NCBI GenBank assembly: GCA_015060625.1
Contig: SUYC01000002.1
Location: 62,001-126,000 of the forward strand
DNA: 64,000 bases
Origin: Xylanibacter ruminicola
GTDB lineage: Bacteria > Bacteroidota > Bacteroidia > Bacteroidales > Bacteroidaceae
Reading direction: 5' to 3'
How positions within the stretch are numbered: position 1 is the stretch's first letter; every line of letters starts with the position of its first letter. Below the pieces are notes generated by a model. It was not told the origin of the DNA. It made no database searches and was given only the letters and a program-made list of their open reading frames with translations. Below are positions 26,353 through 35,451 of this stretch, one piece after another. The position numbers were made by a program, and so were the translations under genes.

Positions 26353-29142
26353 ATGGAACTACAACGACGATTAGAACATTGGCTGATAGCACTTTTCATG
26401 CTTTTTGCAATGCAACTTCATGCCTTGGATGTGAAGCATTTTACTTTTTCACATCTGGGTACAGCTGAAGGTGTGGATAATCAGCGCATTTTTTCTATTA
26501 GTCAAACCGCATCTGGGGCCATTTGGTGGTCGTCTATGAAAGGTGTGGGGCGATATAATGGCTCGAAAGTAAGAATATACCGGCTTGAGGATGATACGCC
26601 TTTCGCACATCTTGGTGGGCGTGTTATCAAGTTGGCCACTAACGATAAAGCCATTTATGCTTTTGATAATCGTGGCTCTATCTATCTCTTTCAGTCTGTT
26701 CTTGATGGTTTTAAACCTGTGGCCAGCATCTCCAAGATGTTGGGGCATGAGGTAGCATTGAACGATATCTACCTGAAGGACGGCAATCTGTTTCTGGCCA
26801 TGCACGATGGTGTTTATAGCCTGAAAGATAACACGCTGTCGCAGGTGATGAAAGGAACCTATGTAAACCAGATTGTACCCATGATGGGGCATCTGCTGTT
26901 CTGTGCCCGAGATGGTGTGTACAACGAACGGGGCCAGCGCTTGTTGACCTATAATGCTGAGTATGGCTATTTCGACGAAATGTCGGGCCGTTTGTGGATT
27001 GGAGGCTACGAGAATGGTTTGCACTTGGTAACTCTCAGTCAGAATGGCAGAATTACATCCGATGAGTTCGTGCGCATATCCGACAAGAATTTGTATCATA
27101 ACCCTATACGCAGTATTTGCCCTTACGATGATGATACGATGCTGATTGGCATTGATGGTCAGGGTGTTTATCAGATTAGTCGCGATGGTCGAGGTGGCTG
27201 CTCGTTGCTGTTCGACGCCAATGAGTCGGAGCATAGTGTGCTACATGGCAACGGCGTTTATGCGATACTTGTAGATAGTTGGAAGAACATTGTGATAGGT
27301 ACCTACTCGGGTGGTATCGACATAGCACGGCCTATCAGTACAACCACAGCCATCTATCAGCATTTGTTTAACAATGGACAGAGTTTGCTGAACGATAATG
27401 TGAATATGGTGATGCCGCTTTCGGCAGATATGGTGCTGATGGGTACTGATAACGGTATCAGCATTAAGAATTTCACAACCGGACAATGGCAGCATTGTTG
27501 CCAGGGAACCGTTGTGCTTAATGCCTGTAAGAAGGCTGATGGTGGTGTGCTGGTATCTACCTATGGCAAGGGCGTGATCGAAATCGACAGTCATGCCAAT
27601 GTACATCAGATTTATACAAGAGACAATAGTTTCTTGCAAGACGATCATGTTTATGCCACCTTGTATGATAAGGATGGTGGTTTATGGGTGGGCTCTTTGA
27701 ATGGTGATTTGGTGTATAGTCCTGTGTCGCAAATCAGTCAGAACCGTGCTGAGTGCCAATACTATCCTGTGCACGATGTGCAAGCCATGACGCAGCTTGC
27801 TTCGGGCCAGATAGCAGTTGGTACTGCCTTTGGCCTTAAGCTGATAACGCCTGGTAGTGCTGAAGTGAAGGAGCTCAATTACGCACCTGCTGGTGTTACC
27901 GACGTGAACCCCTTTGTTACCCATCTGTTAGCATCGGGCATGGAGTTGTGGATAGCTACCGATGGTGGTGGCATTTATGTTTACCATCTGGGCAAGCACG
28001 AAAGTAGGCAGATAACAACAGCCAACGGTCTTCCTTCGAACTATGTCAGGAGTCTGGTTAAAAGTCGTGACGGACGTATATGGATTGCTACCGATGAAGG
28101 TCTGGCCTTTGTAAAGCCCGACGATAGCGACAAGTTTATTAATGCCAATTACTGTTATGGTTTTAACAGAGAGTATTCGCGTGGTGCGGCTCAGCTACTG
28201 CCCGATGGTGATATCATCTTTGGTTCAACCACAGGTGCCATCATTATCCATCCAGAGAATGTGCAGCCTCTGAATTATACTGCCAGTATCACCTTCCTTG
28301 GGGTGAATTGCGATGTTGATGCAGAAAAACTGCAGAATATAAAGGTGTTTGAGCTACTTAATCAGGGAAGGTTAAGACTGTCTTATAGTCAGCGCACCTT
28401 CGATTTGCAGTTCGAGAGTGTAAACATGCGTAATCATTTCGATATTGTTTATCGCTATAAAATGGGGCGTGGCGAGTGGAGTACGCCCACCGAGCAGCAG
28501 TATATACGTTTCGTTAATCTTGAACCGGGCAAGCATCAGCTAACGCTGCAATGTCTCAGCCGAACAACAGGTACCATCCTCGATTCAAAGACGCTGATGA
28601 TTACCATAGCTCAGCCATGGTGGAGTTCCTGGTGGATGTGGTGCATCTATATCGCACTTGTGTTGCTGGCGTTTTATACAGCATGGCAGGTATATAAGCT
28701 GCACGAAAAGTATATGCGCCTGACTATCGACCACCTGAAGGCCAACGGCACTTCTGCAACCTCGGCGGTATTGGCTCCCGAATCGCATGCTGAAAAACAG
28801 TCGGCAGATGATGAGGAGGCTGAGACTGAGGTCGATTCTGACTTTGTAGATAAGGCTACCCAATTGATATCCGAACATCTGAGCGACTCTGATTATAGTA
28901 TTGATAGTCTTTGTCGCGAGATGGCCATGAGCCGTACGTTGTTCTATGTAAAACTGAAATCGTTTACAGGTAAGTCGCCTCAGGACTTTATCCGTATCAT
29001 CCGCCTTGAGCGTGCAGCCCAGATGTTGAGGAGTGGTCGTAGCGTAGCTGATACAGCCACACTTGCAGGTTTCGAAAATCCTAAGTATTTCAGTACAGTA
29101 TTCAAGAAATATTTTGGCGTATCGCCCTCAAAATACCAATAA
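26353..29142 (+). CDS. Membrane-spanning propeller sensor fused directly to an AraC DNA-binding domain (kinase-less HTCS)
   Basis: 929 residues. After a signal sequence come repeated two-component-propeller strands (GAIWWSSMKGVGRYNG, GGLWVGSLNGDLVYSP, GRIWIATDEGLAFV), then a Y_Y_Y-like domain (LRLSYSQRTFDLQFESVNMRN...YRYKMG). One membrane segment follows near 758-780, then a linker of about 55 residues and an AraC-type HTH domain (about 833-929, YSIDSLCREMAMSRTLFYVKLK...FENPKYFSTVFKKYFGVSPSKYQ). Classical hybrid two-component sensors of polysaccharide loci have a histidine kinase and receiver between these parts; here both are absent. It probably senses an oligosaccharide in the periplasm and controls the GH5-SusC-SusD genes downstream. 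Confidence 0.88.
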   Translation: MELQRRLEHWLIALFMLFAMQLHALDVKHFTFSHLGTAEGVDNQRIFSISQTASGAIWWSSMKGVGRYNGSKVRIYRLEDDTPFAHLGGRVIKLATNDKAIYAFDNRGSIYLFQSVLDGFKPVASISKMLGHEVALNDIYLKDGNLFLAMHDGVYSLKDNTLSQVMKGTYVNQIVPMMGHLLFCARDGVYNERGQRLLTYNAEYGYFDEMSGRLWIGGYENGLHLVTLSQNGRITSDEFVRISDKNLYHNPIRSICPYDDDTMLIGIDGQGVYQISRDGRGGCSLLFDANESEHSVLHGNGVYAILVDSWKNIVIGTYSGGIDIARPISTTTAIYQHLFNNGQSLLNDNVNMVMPLSADMVLMGTDNGISIKNFTTGQWQHCCQGTVVLNACKKADGGVLVSTYGKGVIEIDSHANVHQIYTRDNSFLQDDHVYATLYDKDGGLWVGSLNGDLVYSPVSQISQNRAECQYYPVHDVQAMTQLASGQIAVGTAFGLKLITPGSAEVKELNYAPAGVTDVNPFVTHLLASGMELWIATDGGGIYVYHLGKHESRQITTANGLPSNYVRSLVKSRDGRIWIATDEGLAFVKPDDSDKFINANYCYGFNREYSRGAAQLLPDGDIIFGSTTGAIIIHPENVQPLNYTASITFLGVNCDVDAEKLQNIKVFELLNQGRLRLSYSQRTFDLQFESVNMRNHFDIVYRYKMGRGEWSTPTEQQYIRFVNLEPGKHQLTLQCLSRTTGTILDSKTLMITIAQPWWSSWWMWCIYIALVLLAFYTAWQVYKLHEKYMRLTIDHLKANGTSATSAVLAPESHAEKQSADDEEAETEVDSDFVDKATQLISEHLSDSDYSIDSLCREMAMSRTLFYVKLKSFTGKSPQDFIRIIRLERAAQMLRSGRSVADTATLAGFENPKYFSTVFKKYFGVSPSKYQ

Positions 29143-29162
29143 AAAGGTTTGATTCCTGTTAT

Positions 29163-29207
29163 AAAAGGTTTCATAGCTATCAGAAAATAGCATTGAAACC
29201 TTTTTTG
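29163..29207 (+). terminator. Terminator-like hairpin after the regulator gene
   Basis: AAAAGGTTTCA (29163-29173) pairs with TGAAACCTTTT (29194-29204), with an inner GCTAT/ATAGC stem, and T residues follow. It separates the regulator from the GH5-Sus operon. Confidence 0.75.
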
Positions 29208-29279
29208 TATAGCATCAAACCCGTAAACCAATAGGTTTGCATAGTTTTGCAAACCAAATAAACAATCAGGTAATTAAAA

Positions 29280-30455
29280 ATGATTTTTGAGTTATTAGTT
29301 AGTAGCATTCTTTGCTGTATGATGGCTGTGCCTGCCAAGGCTCAGCCCACAGCAAAGGAGTGGAACAAAGATGTTGTTGGTTGGAACTTGGGAAACCAGT
29401 TCGAGTGTTCGGCACCTGGTCAGGACGGCGAGTCGATGGTTATCGGTATGGCCGATAACAGTATCAAGGCCGAAACCGCCTGGGGTAATCCTGTTGTAAC
29501 CAAGAAAACCATCAAGGCAGTGAAGCAGGCTGGTTTTAATGCCGTTCGTATTCCAATCCGTTGGCAGTGTCACATCACCAACCCTACAGCCATGAGTATC
29601 GACAAGGCGTGGCTGGCTCGTGTAAAGGAGGTGGTTAACTGGTGCCTGAGCAACGATTTGAAAGTGATTATCAATACACACCACGATAAGTGGCTTGAGG
29701 GGCGCCCCACCAACCAATACAAAGACGAGAACAACCAGAAATTAGCATTGCTTTGGCTGAACATAGCCAGTGAGTTTGCCAGTTACGACTATCGTGTGGC
29801 TTTTGCCGGAACGAACGAAGTGCACATCAAGGACAACTGGGGCAAGCCCGAAGCCGAGAATTTGGCCGTGCAGAATTCCTACAATCAAACGTTTGTTGAT
29901 GTAGTGCGTGCCACGGGGGGCAATAATGCCAAACGTCATCTCATTGTGCAGACCTATGTGTGCAACCCCGACTTCGGACTTTATAACGGCGATTTCATCG
30001 TGCCTACTGATATCGAAGGTAATGGCAACGATTATATGAGTGTAGAGTTTCATTACTATACCCCCTGGGATTATGCGGGCGAGTGCAAGTATAATTTCTG
30101 GGGCGAACCCTATAAGACCAAAGGCGAGGCCTCGCCGAATGACGAGAAAACCATGAGCGAGTTCTTTGATAAGGTGGTTGGCACCTGGAGTAGTCAGGGA
30201 TTAGGTGTGGTGATAGGCGAGTGGGGTGTTACCGATCGCCAGAAGAGTGGTCTTACCGATTTGATTCATGAGAATATAACCTACTATTGCCGTTTCCTGG
30301 TCAGCGAGGCTAAGAAGCGCGGCTTCTCTACTTTTATATGGGATAACAATAGCTTTGGCAGTGGTTCTGAGCATTTTGGCATCTTCGATCGCAATGCTGG
30401 TATGAAAGTGAAAGCACCTTGGGTACTCCAAGGTATTATGGATGGCAGTAAGTAA
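29280..30455 (+). CDS. GH5 endoglucanase, secreted
   Basis: 391 residues with a signal peptide ending near AVPAKAQ. The GH5 pattern is complete: VGWNLGNQFE, ETAWGNPVVTKKTIKAVKQAGFNAVRIPIRW, INTHHD, acid/base Glu180 in GTNEVH, HYYTPWDYAG and nucleophile Glu314 in VIGEWG. The start of the protein resembles subfamily GH5_4-like endo-beta-1,4-glucanases and xyloglucanases, but I cannot settle the subfamily. There is no carbohydrate-binding module. It is the first gene of the operon continuing into SusC and SusD, which points to beta-glucan, xyloglucan or a related polysaccharide as substrate. Confidence 0.92.
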   Translation: MIFELLVSSILCCMMAVPAKAQPTAKEWNKDVVGWNLGNQFECSAPGQDGESMVIGMADNSIKAETAWGNPVVTKKTIKAVKQAGFNAVRIPIRWQCHITNPTAMSIDKAWLARVKEVVNWCLSNDLKVIINTHHDKWLEGRPTNQYKDENNQKLALLWLNIASEFASYDYRVAFAGTNEVHIKDNWGKPEAENLAVQNSYNQTFVDVVRATGGNNAKRHLIVQTYVCNPDFGLYNGDFIVPTDIEGNGNDYMSVEFHYYTPWDYAGECKYNFWGEPYKTKGEASPNDEKTMSEFFDKVVGTWSSQGLGVVIGEWGVTDRQKSGLTDLIHENITYYCRFLVSEAKKRGFSTFIWDNNSFGSGSEHFGIFDRNAGMKVKAPWVLQGIMDGSK

Positions 30456-30492
30456 AAAGAAAAAGATCCAATATAATTTAACTAATTAAACA

Positions 30493-33400
30493 ATGCACAT
30501 GAAGAAATCAAAAACGCTTCTCGGTCTGCTTTTGGCAGGCATGATGTGGATGCCGTTGACAGCAGGTGCCGTTACTACTAACGGTCGTGCTACTTCAGTA
30601 GCCCCCGACGACCAGACTATTTCTGGTACTGTCGAGGATGCCAATGGCCCAATGATTGGAGCCACTGTTAAGGTGGTTGGTAGTTCTGTAGGAACTGTTA
30701 CTGATATCGATGGTAACTTTAAGGTAAAGTGTAAGCCCGGTGATATGCTCGAAATCAGCTACATCGGCTTCGCCACCAAGCAGGTTAAGGCTAAGCAAGG
30801 CATGAAAATCCTGATGGAGGAAGACAAGACTTTGCTCGACGAGGTGGTTGTTACCGCCCTGGGTATCAAGCGCGATCGTAAAGCTTTGGGTTACGCCCTC
30901 TCCGAAGTAAAGGGTGAAGAACTGACAAAGGCTAAGGAAACCAATGTGATTAACTCGCTTTCGGGTAAGGTAGCAGGTCTGGTGGTTCAGAATACTGCAG
31001 GTGGTGCTTCAGGTTCTACCCGTGTGCTGCTGCGTGGTAATACAGAGATTAGCGGTAATAACCAGCCTCTCTATGTGATCGATGGTGTACCCTTGGATAA
31101 TACGAACTTTGGTAGTGCTGGCACTGAGGGTGGATACGACCTGGGTGATGGTATCTCAGCTATCAACCCCGATGATATCGAGAATATGACTGTGCTGAAG
31201 GGTCCTGCAGCTTCGGCTCTTTATGGTAGCCGTGCCTCGCATGGTGTGATTCTGATTACTACCAAGAAGGCCGATAAGGATAAAGTAAGCGTAGAGTATA
31301 ACGGTTCGCTCACTTTCGACCAGCAGCTGGCTAAGTGGGACGACGTACAGCAAATTTATGGTATGGGTTACAGTGGTGCTTACAGCCCCACAGCCACATC
31401 GGGTACCAACTCAAGCTGGGGTGCTAAGGCCGACGACTTGGAGATTGAGTATTTCGATCACGTAAAGCGCCCATTCCTTATGTATCCTAACAATACCAGC
31501 GAGTTCTTCCGTACAGGTATGACAACCCAGAACACAGCCATTCTGTCGGTCAATTCTGGTAAGACGGGTGTTCGTTTCAGCGTTACCGATATGCGTAACA
31601 AGGACATCCTGCCTAATACACACATGAGTCGTGATAACTTCAACCTGCGAGTAAACACATCAGCTGGTCCTGTTGATTTCGACTTTACCGCCAACTACAC
31701 ACGTGAGGATGTGAAGAATCGTCCTGCCTTGGGCGACTCTCAGAGCAATATCGGCAAGAACCTCATGACATTGGCTGGAACCTACAACCAGGCTTGGCTG
31801 AAGCACTATCAGACCGAGGATGGCGACTATGCCAACTGGAATGGTAACGACCAGTATAACAAAAACCCCTATTGGGATTTGTACAAGAACGAGAACACCA
31901 CTGGTAAGGATGTGTTCCGTCTTACTGGTAAGGCCATCTGGAACATCACTGAGCATTTGAAGTTGCAGGGTACTGTCGGTACCGATATGAACTTCATGTC
32001 GTTCCAGGACTTTATCTGTCGCACTACTCCTGGTAAGCAGGCCGGACAGCTGCAGAACCAGAAGTTTACTAACCGTACATTGAATGCTGAACTGTTGGCA
32101 CTCTATAACAACCAGTTTGGCGATTTTGATGTTAACGCTACCTTTGGTGGTAACATCTTCAAGGTAAACAATAAAACCGATATCTTTACCGGCATGAACC
32201 AGCAGATGAAGGATATCGTGGCTATCATGAACTATGCCGAGCAGAGCATTCAGCAGAATACTTATAAGAAGCAGATTAACTCTATCTTCGGTTCGGCTAG
32301 TGTAGGTTATCAGCACACCTACTATCTCGAGGCTACTGTACGTGGCGATAAGTCATCTACATTGCCTATTAATAATAATGTGTATATCTATCCTTCGTTC
32401 TCAGGTAGCGTCGTGTTCTCTGAGTTCATCAAGAACAAGAGCCTGATTAACTATGGTAAGATTCGTGCTTCGTGGGCACAGGTTGGTAGCGATACCGATC
32501 CTTATCAGTTGGCGCTGAACTATACCACTGGTAAGTATTCCTACGGTGGTTTTGTGATTGGTATGATTAACAACAACACCCAGCCTAATAAGGACCTGAA
32601 GCCAACCCGCACCAACAGCTTTGAGTTGGGATTGGAGATGAAGTTCTTCAAGGGTCGTCTTGGCTTGGATGTAACTTACTACAACCAGTTGTCAAAGGAT
32701 CAGATTATTGGTCTGGCCTCTTCGTCAACCTCAGGTTATAACTATCGTCTCATCAACGCTGGTGAGATTCAGAACAAGGGTATTGAGATTGCCCTGAATG
32801 GTCGCGTGCTGCAAATCAAGGATTTTGCTTGGGATGCAGGTGCTAACTTCTCAAAGAATACCAACAAGGTTAAGTCGCTCGTTGATGGTATGGATTACTT
32901 CGAACTTGAGAAGGCTACCTGGTGTGGTGTTAGTGTAGGTGCCGAGGTTGGCAAGAACTATGGTTCTATCATCGGTAAGGATTTTAAGCGCACTGCCGAT
33001 GGACAGGTAATCATCAATGCCGAGAGTGGTTTGCCTGTTGTTGATGACCAGACTCACACCCTGGGTAATGCCTCATGGGATTGGACAGGTGGTTTCTACT
33101 CTACCTTTACTTATAAGAACTTCCGCCTCTCAGCAGGTTTCGACGTAAAGGTTGGTGCCGATCTCTTCTCAATGTCGATGCGTTCGGCCTATGCTACAGG
33201 TAAGGCCAGTGGCACACTCGAGGGCCGCGAGGAGTGGTACCGTTCGGAGGAGCGCCGTAAACAGGCTAACATGACTCTGGCCGAGTGGCGTGCTGCTGGC
33301 ATGTGCGAAGGCCTGATTGTGCCTGGTGTTATCGATAATGGCGATGGTACCTTCCGTCAGAACGACATCGCTGTTAATCCCGAGTCGTACTGGAAGACGG

Positions 33401-33672
33401 CTACCGAGAATGCTCCTTCGATGTTCATCTACGACAATTCGTATGTAAAGTGCCGCGAAATCACCTTCGGCTACACCTTCCCCGAGAAGTGGCTGGGTAA
33501 GACAGTGAAGGGCCTGAACGTTTCGTTCGTAGCTCGTAACCCATTCATCGTTTGGAAGAACATCCCAAATATCGATCCTGACTCTGGCTACAATACCTCA
33601 GGACTTGGTTTGGAGTATGGTTCGCTGCCCTCACGCCGCAGCTATGGTTTCAATGTTAATGTTAAATTTTAA
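30493..33672 (+). CDS. SusC/RagA-type TonB-dependent transporter
   Basis: 1059 residues; a second Met at 30499 (MKKSKTLLG) is an equally good start. A carboxypeptidase-like regulatory domain (TISGTVEDANGPMIGATVKVVG...DGNFKVKC) is followed by the TonB-box-like DEVVVTALGI and a plug with the SusC signature (NSLSGKVAGLVVQN, RVLLRGNTEISGNNQPLYVIDGVPLDN, VLKGPAASALYGSRASHGVILITTKK). The barrel extends to SYGFNVNVKF. It imports oligosaccharides captured by its SusD partner, 12 nt downstream. Confidence 0.95.
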   Translation: MHMKKSKTLLGLLLAGMMWMPLTAGAVTTNGRATSVAPDDQTISGTVEDANGPMIGATVKVVGSSVGTVTDIDGNFKVKCKPGDMLEISYIGFATKQVKAKQGMKILMEEDKTLLDEVVVTALGIKRDRKALGYALSEVKGEELTKAKETNVINSLSGKVAGLVVQNTAGGASGSTRVLLRGNTEISGNNQPLYVIDGVPLDNTNFGSAGTEGGYDLGDGISAINPDDIENMTVLKGPAASALYGSRASHGVILITTKKADKDKVSVEYNGSLTFDQQLAKWDDVQQIYGMGYSGAYSPTATSGTNSSWGAKADDLEIEYFDHVKRPFLMYPNNTSEFFRTGMTTQNTAILSVNSGKTGVRFSVTDMRNKDILPNTHMSRDNFNLRVNTSAGPVDFDFTANYTREDVKNRPALGDSQSNIGKNLMTLAGTYNQAWLKHYQTEDGDYANWNGNDQYNKNPYWDLYKNENTTGKDVFRLTGKAIWNITEHLKLQGTVGTDMNFMSFQDFICRTTPGKQAGQLQNQKFTNRTLNAELLALYNNQFGDFDVNATFGGNIFKVNNKTDIFTGMNQQMKDIVAIMNYAEQSIQQNTYKKQINSIFGSASVGYQHTYYLEATVRGDKSSTLPINNNVYIYPSFSGSVVFSEFIKNKSLINYGKIRASWAQVGSDTDPYQLALNYTTGKYSYGGFVIGMINNNTQPNKDLKPTRTNSFELGLEMKFFKGRLGLDVTYYNQLSKDQIIGLASSSTSGYNYRLINAGEIQNKGIEIALNGRVLQIKDFAWDAGANFSKNTNKVKSLVDGMDYFELEKATWCGVSVGAEVGKNYGSIIGKDFKRTADGQVIINAESGLPVVDDQTHTLGNASWDWTGGFYSTFTYKNFRLSAGFDVKVGADLFSMSMRSAYATGKASGTLEGREEWYRSEERRKQANMTLAEWRAAGMCEGLIVPGVIDNGDGTFRQNDIAVNPESYWKTATENAPSMFIYDNSYVKCREITFGYTFPEKWLGKTVKGLNVSFVARNPFIVWKNIPNIDPDSGYNTSGLGLEYGSLPSRRSYGFNVNVKF

Positions 33673-33684
33673 TGAGCATCAGTT

Positions 33685-35427
33685 ATGATTAACAAATATA
33701 TTAAGAAAACCCTTTTCGCTGGTATGGTTGGCTGTGCCTTCCTGGCTACTGTATCTTGCAGCGACAGTTACATGGAGGAACTCAATACCGACGAGACCAA
33801 GGCATCATCGATTGACCCAAGCGCCCAGCTCACAACAGCACTGCTGCAAACCTATGGCGACTTTGGCATGATGGACACCTATCGTAGCTACATTACTGGT
33901 TTCACACAGCACTTTGCTGGTGGATGGAACGTGAGCAACTATGCAGGAAGCGTACATGCACAGGATGATCAGATGCGCCTGATTTGGGACCAGTACTACG
34001 CTGTGGCCATCAAGAATATTGTAGATGCCATTGCTAATTCCGAGGATAAGCCCAACACCAATGCCGCTTTGCGCATTCACCGTGTTTACCTCATGTCGGT
34101 TCTTACCGATACCTATGGTGATATTCCTTGCACCGAGGCTGGCTTAGGCTTTATCAAGGGCATCGCCAGTCCTAAGTACGATACGCAGGAGGAGATTTAC
34201 AACTTCTTCTTCGACGAGCTGGCTGCTTGTGTCGATCAGCTTGGTACAGGTACCGACAACATTGGTGGCGACGTAACCAGTCTGTCGGGTAGTGCTGCCG
34301 CTTGGCGTAAGTATGCCAATGCCCTGCGCCTGCGTTTTGCTATGCGTATCAGCGATGTAAACCCCGTTAAGGCCCAGCAGGAGTTCGAAAAGGCCCTCAC
34401 GGCTAATGGCGGTTATATCGTTTCGGCTGCCGACGATGCTTATATCATCTATACCGATGGTCCCTTCACACTCTACGACGGTTCGCGCGACCTTGATTTC
34501 CGTGTAAATGCACTTGGCGAGATTCTGTATGGTCAGGATCCAACTTCGCCCACATTTATCTGCTCTACATTCTTCGATATCTTAAAGAATAACAACGATC
34601 CACGTCTGTATCGCATCTGTCGTCACTACATCAACACCAAGCGTTCTGAGGTTAAGCCCGATCGCGAGTGGAACATTGACGTAACTGACGAGGTTCGGGC
34701 TTATCTCGATAAAGTAGATACCTATACTGCTTGTGTACCAGGTGCTGCCTGGTGGAGCGATTGGGTAAATGCACCTGCCAACTCCGATATTCCTACACTC
34801 GAAAAGTATGTTGGCATGTATCCTGAGGCTGGTTTCGATCAGAACAACTTCAATGCGCGTATGATTCGTCCATTCCTCTCTATCGACTTTGAGATGCCCG
34901 ACCGTCCTGGCACGCTCATCAACTCTGCCGAGGTGGAATTCCTGTTGGCCGAGGCTAAGCTCAAGGGCTGGAATGTCGGTGGTTCTGTCGAAGAGCACTT
35001 CAAGGCCGGTATCAAGGCTGCTATGGCCTGGATGAACAACCACTATCTGCAGAGCAAGGATAAGATTGCCGATGCTGATATCGATGCCTATATCAATGGT
35101 TTGATGAGTGCTGGTGTGCTTACCGCCAATGCCAAGGAGGCCATCAACACACAGGCTTACATCCTGCATATGATGAACCCTGCTGAGGCTTGGGCTAACT
35201 TGCGTCGCTCCGATTATCCTGTATTGGCCGATCGCACACAGTTGCCTATCCGTCCCGACTTTACTTACGACGATGCTAATCTCTCAACCCCAACTCGTTT
35301 GCGTTACCCCATTCTGGAGAACCAGTACAACAGCGAGAACTACAAGGCTGCCCTCGACCGCATGGGTGGCAAGGACGATTGGCATAAGCGTCTCTGGTGG
35401 GACACTAGTGATATCAATGTCGAGTAA
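33685..35427 (+). CDS. SusD/RagB-family surface glycan-binding lipoprotein
   Basis: 580 residues with a lipobox (LATVSC, Cys25). It follows the SusD-like pattern: ELNTDETKASSIDP near the start, NALRLRFAMRISDVNP, a central region rich in aromatic residues, FLLAEAKLKGWNVGG and the C-terminal NLRRSDYPVL...RLRYP.ENQYNSENYKAAL. It should cover the SusC barrel and bind the glycan. It is co-transcribed with SusC and the repeat lipoprotein that follows. Confidence 0.94.
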   Translation: MINKYIKKTLFAGMVGCAFLATVSCSDSYMEELNTDETKASSIDPSAQLTTALLQTYGDFGMMDTYRSYITGFTQHFAGGWNVSNYAGSVHAQDDQMRLIWDQYYAVAIKNIVDAIANSEDKPNTNAALRIHRVYLMSVLTDTYGDIPCTEAGLGFIKGIASPKYDTQEEIYNFFFDELAACVDQLGTGTDNIGGDVTSLSGSAAAWRKYANALRLRFAMRISDVNPVKAQQEFEKALTANGGYIVSAADDAYIIYTDGPFTLYDGSRDLDFRVNALGEILYGQDPTSPTFICSTFFDILKNNNDPRLYRICRHYINTKRSEVKPDREWNIDVTDEVRAYLDKVDTYTACVPGAAWWSDWVNAPANSDIPTLEKYVGMYPEAGFDQNNFNARMIRPFLSIDFEMPDRPGTLINSAEVEFLLAEAKLKGWNVGGSVEEHFKAGIKAAMAWMNNHYLQSKDKIADADIDAYINGLMSAGVLTANAKEAINTQAYILHMMNPAEAWANLRRSDYPVLADRTQLPIRPDFTYDDANLSTPTRLRYPILENQYNSENYKAALDRMGGKDDWHKRLWWDTSDINVE

Positions 35428-35451
35428 TAATTTTAAAGAAACAATTGTATT

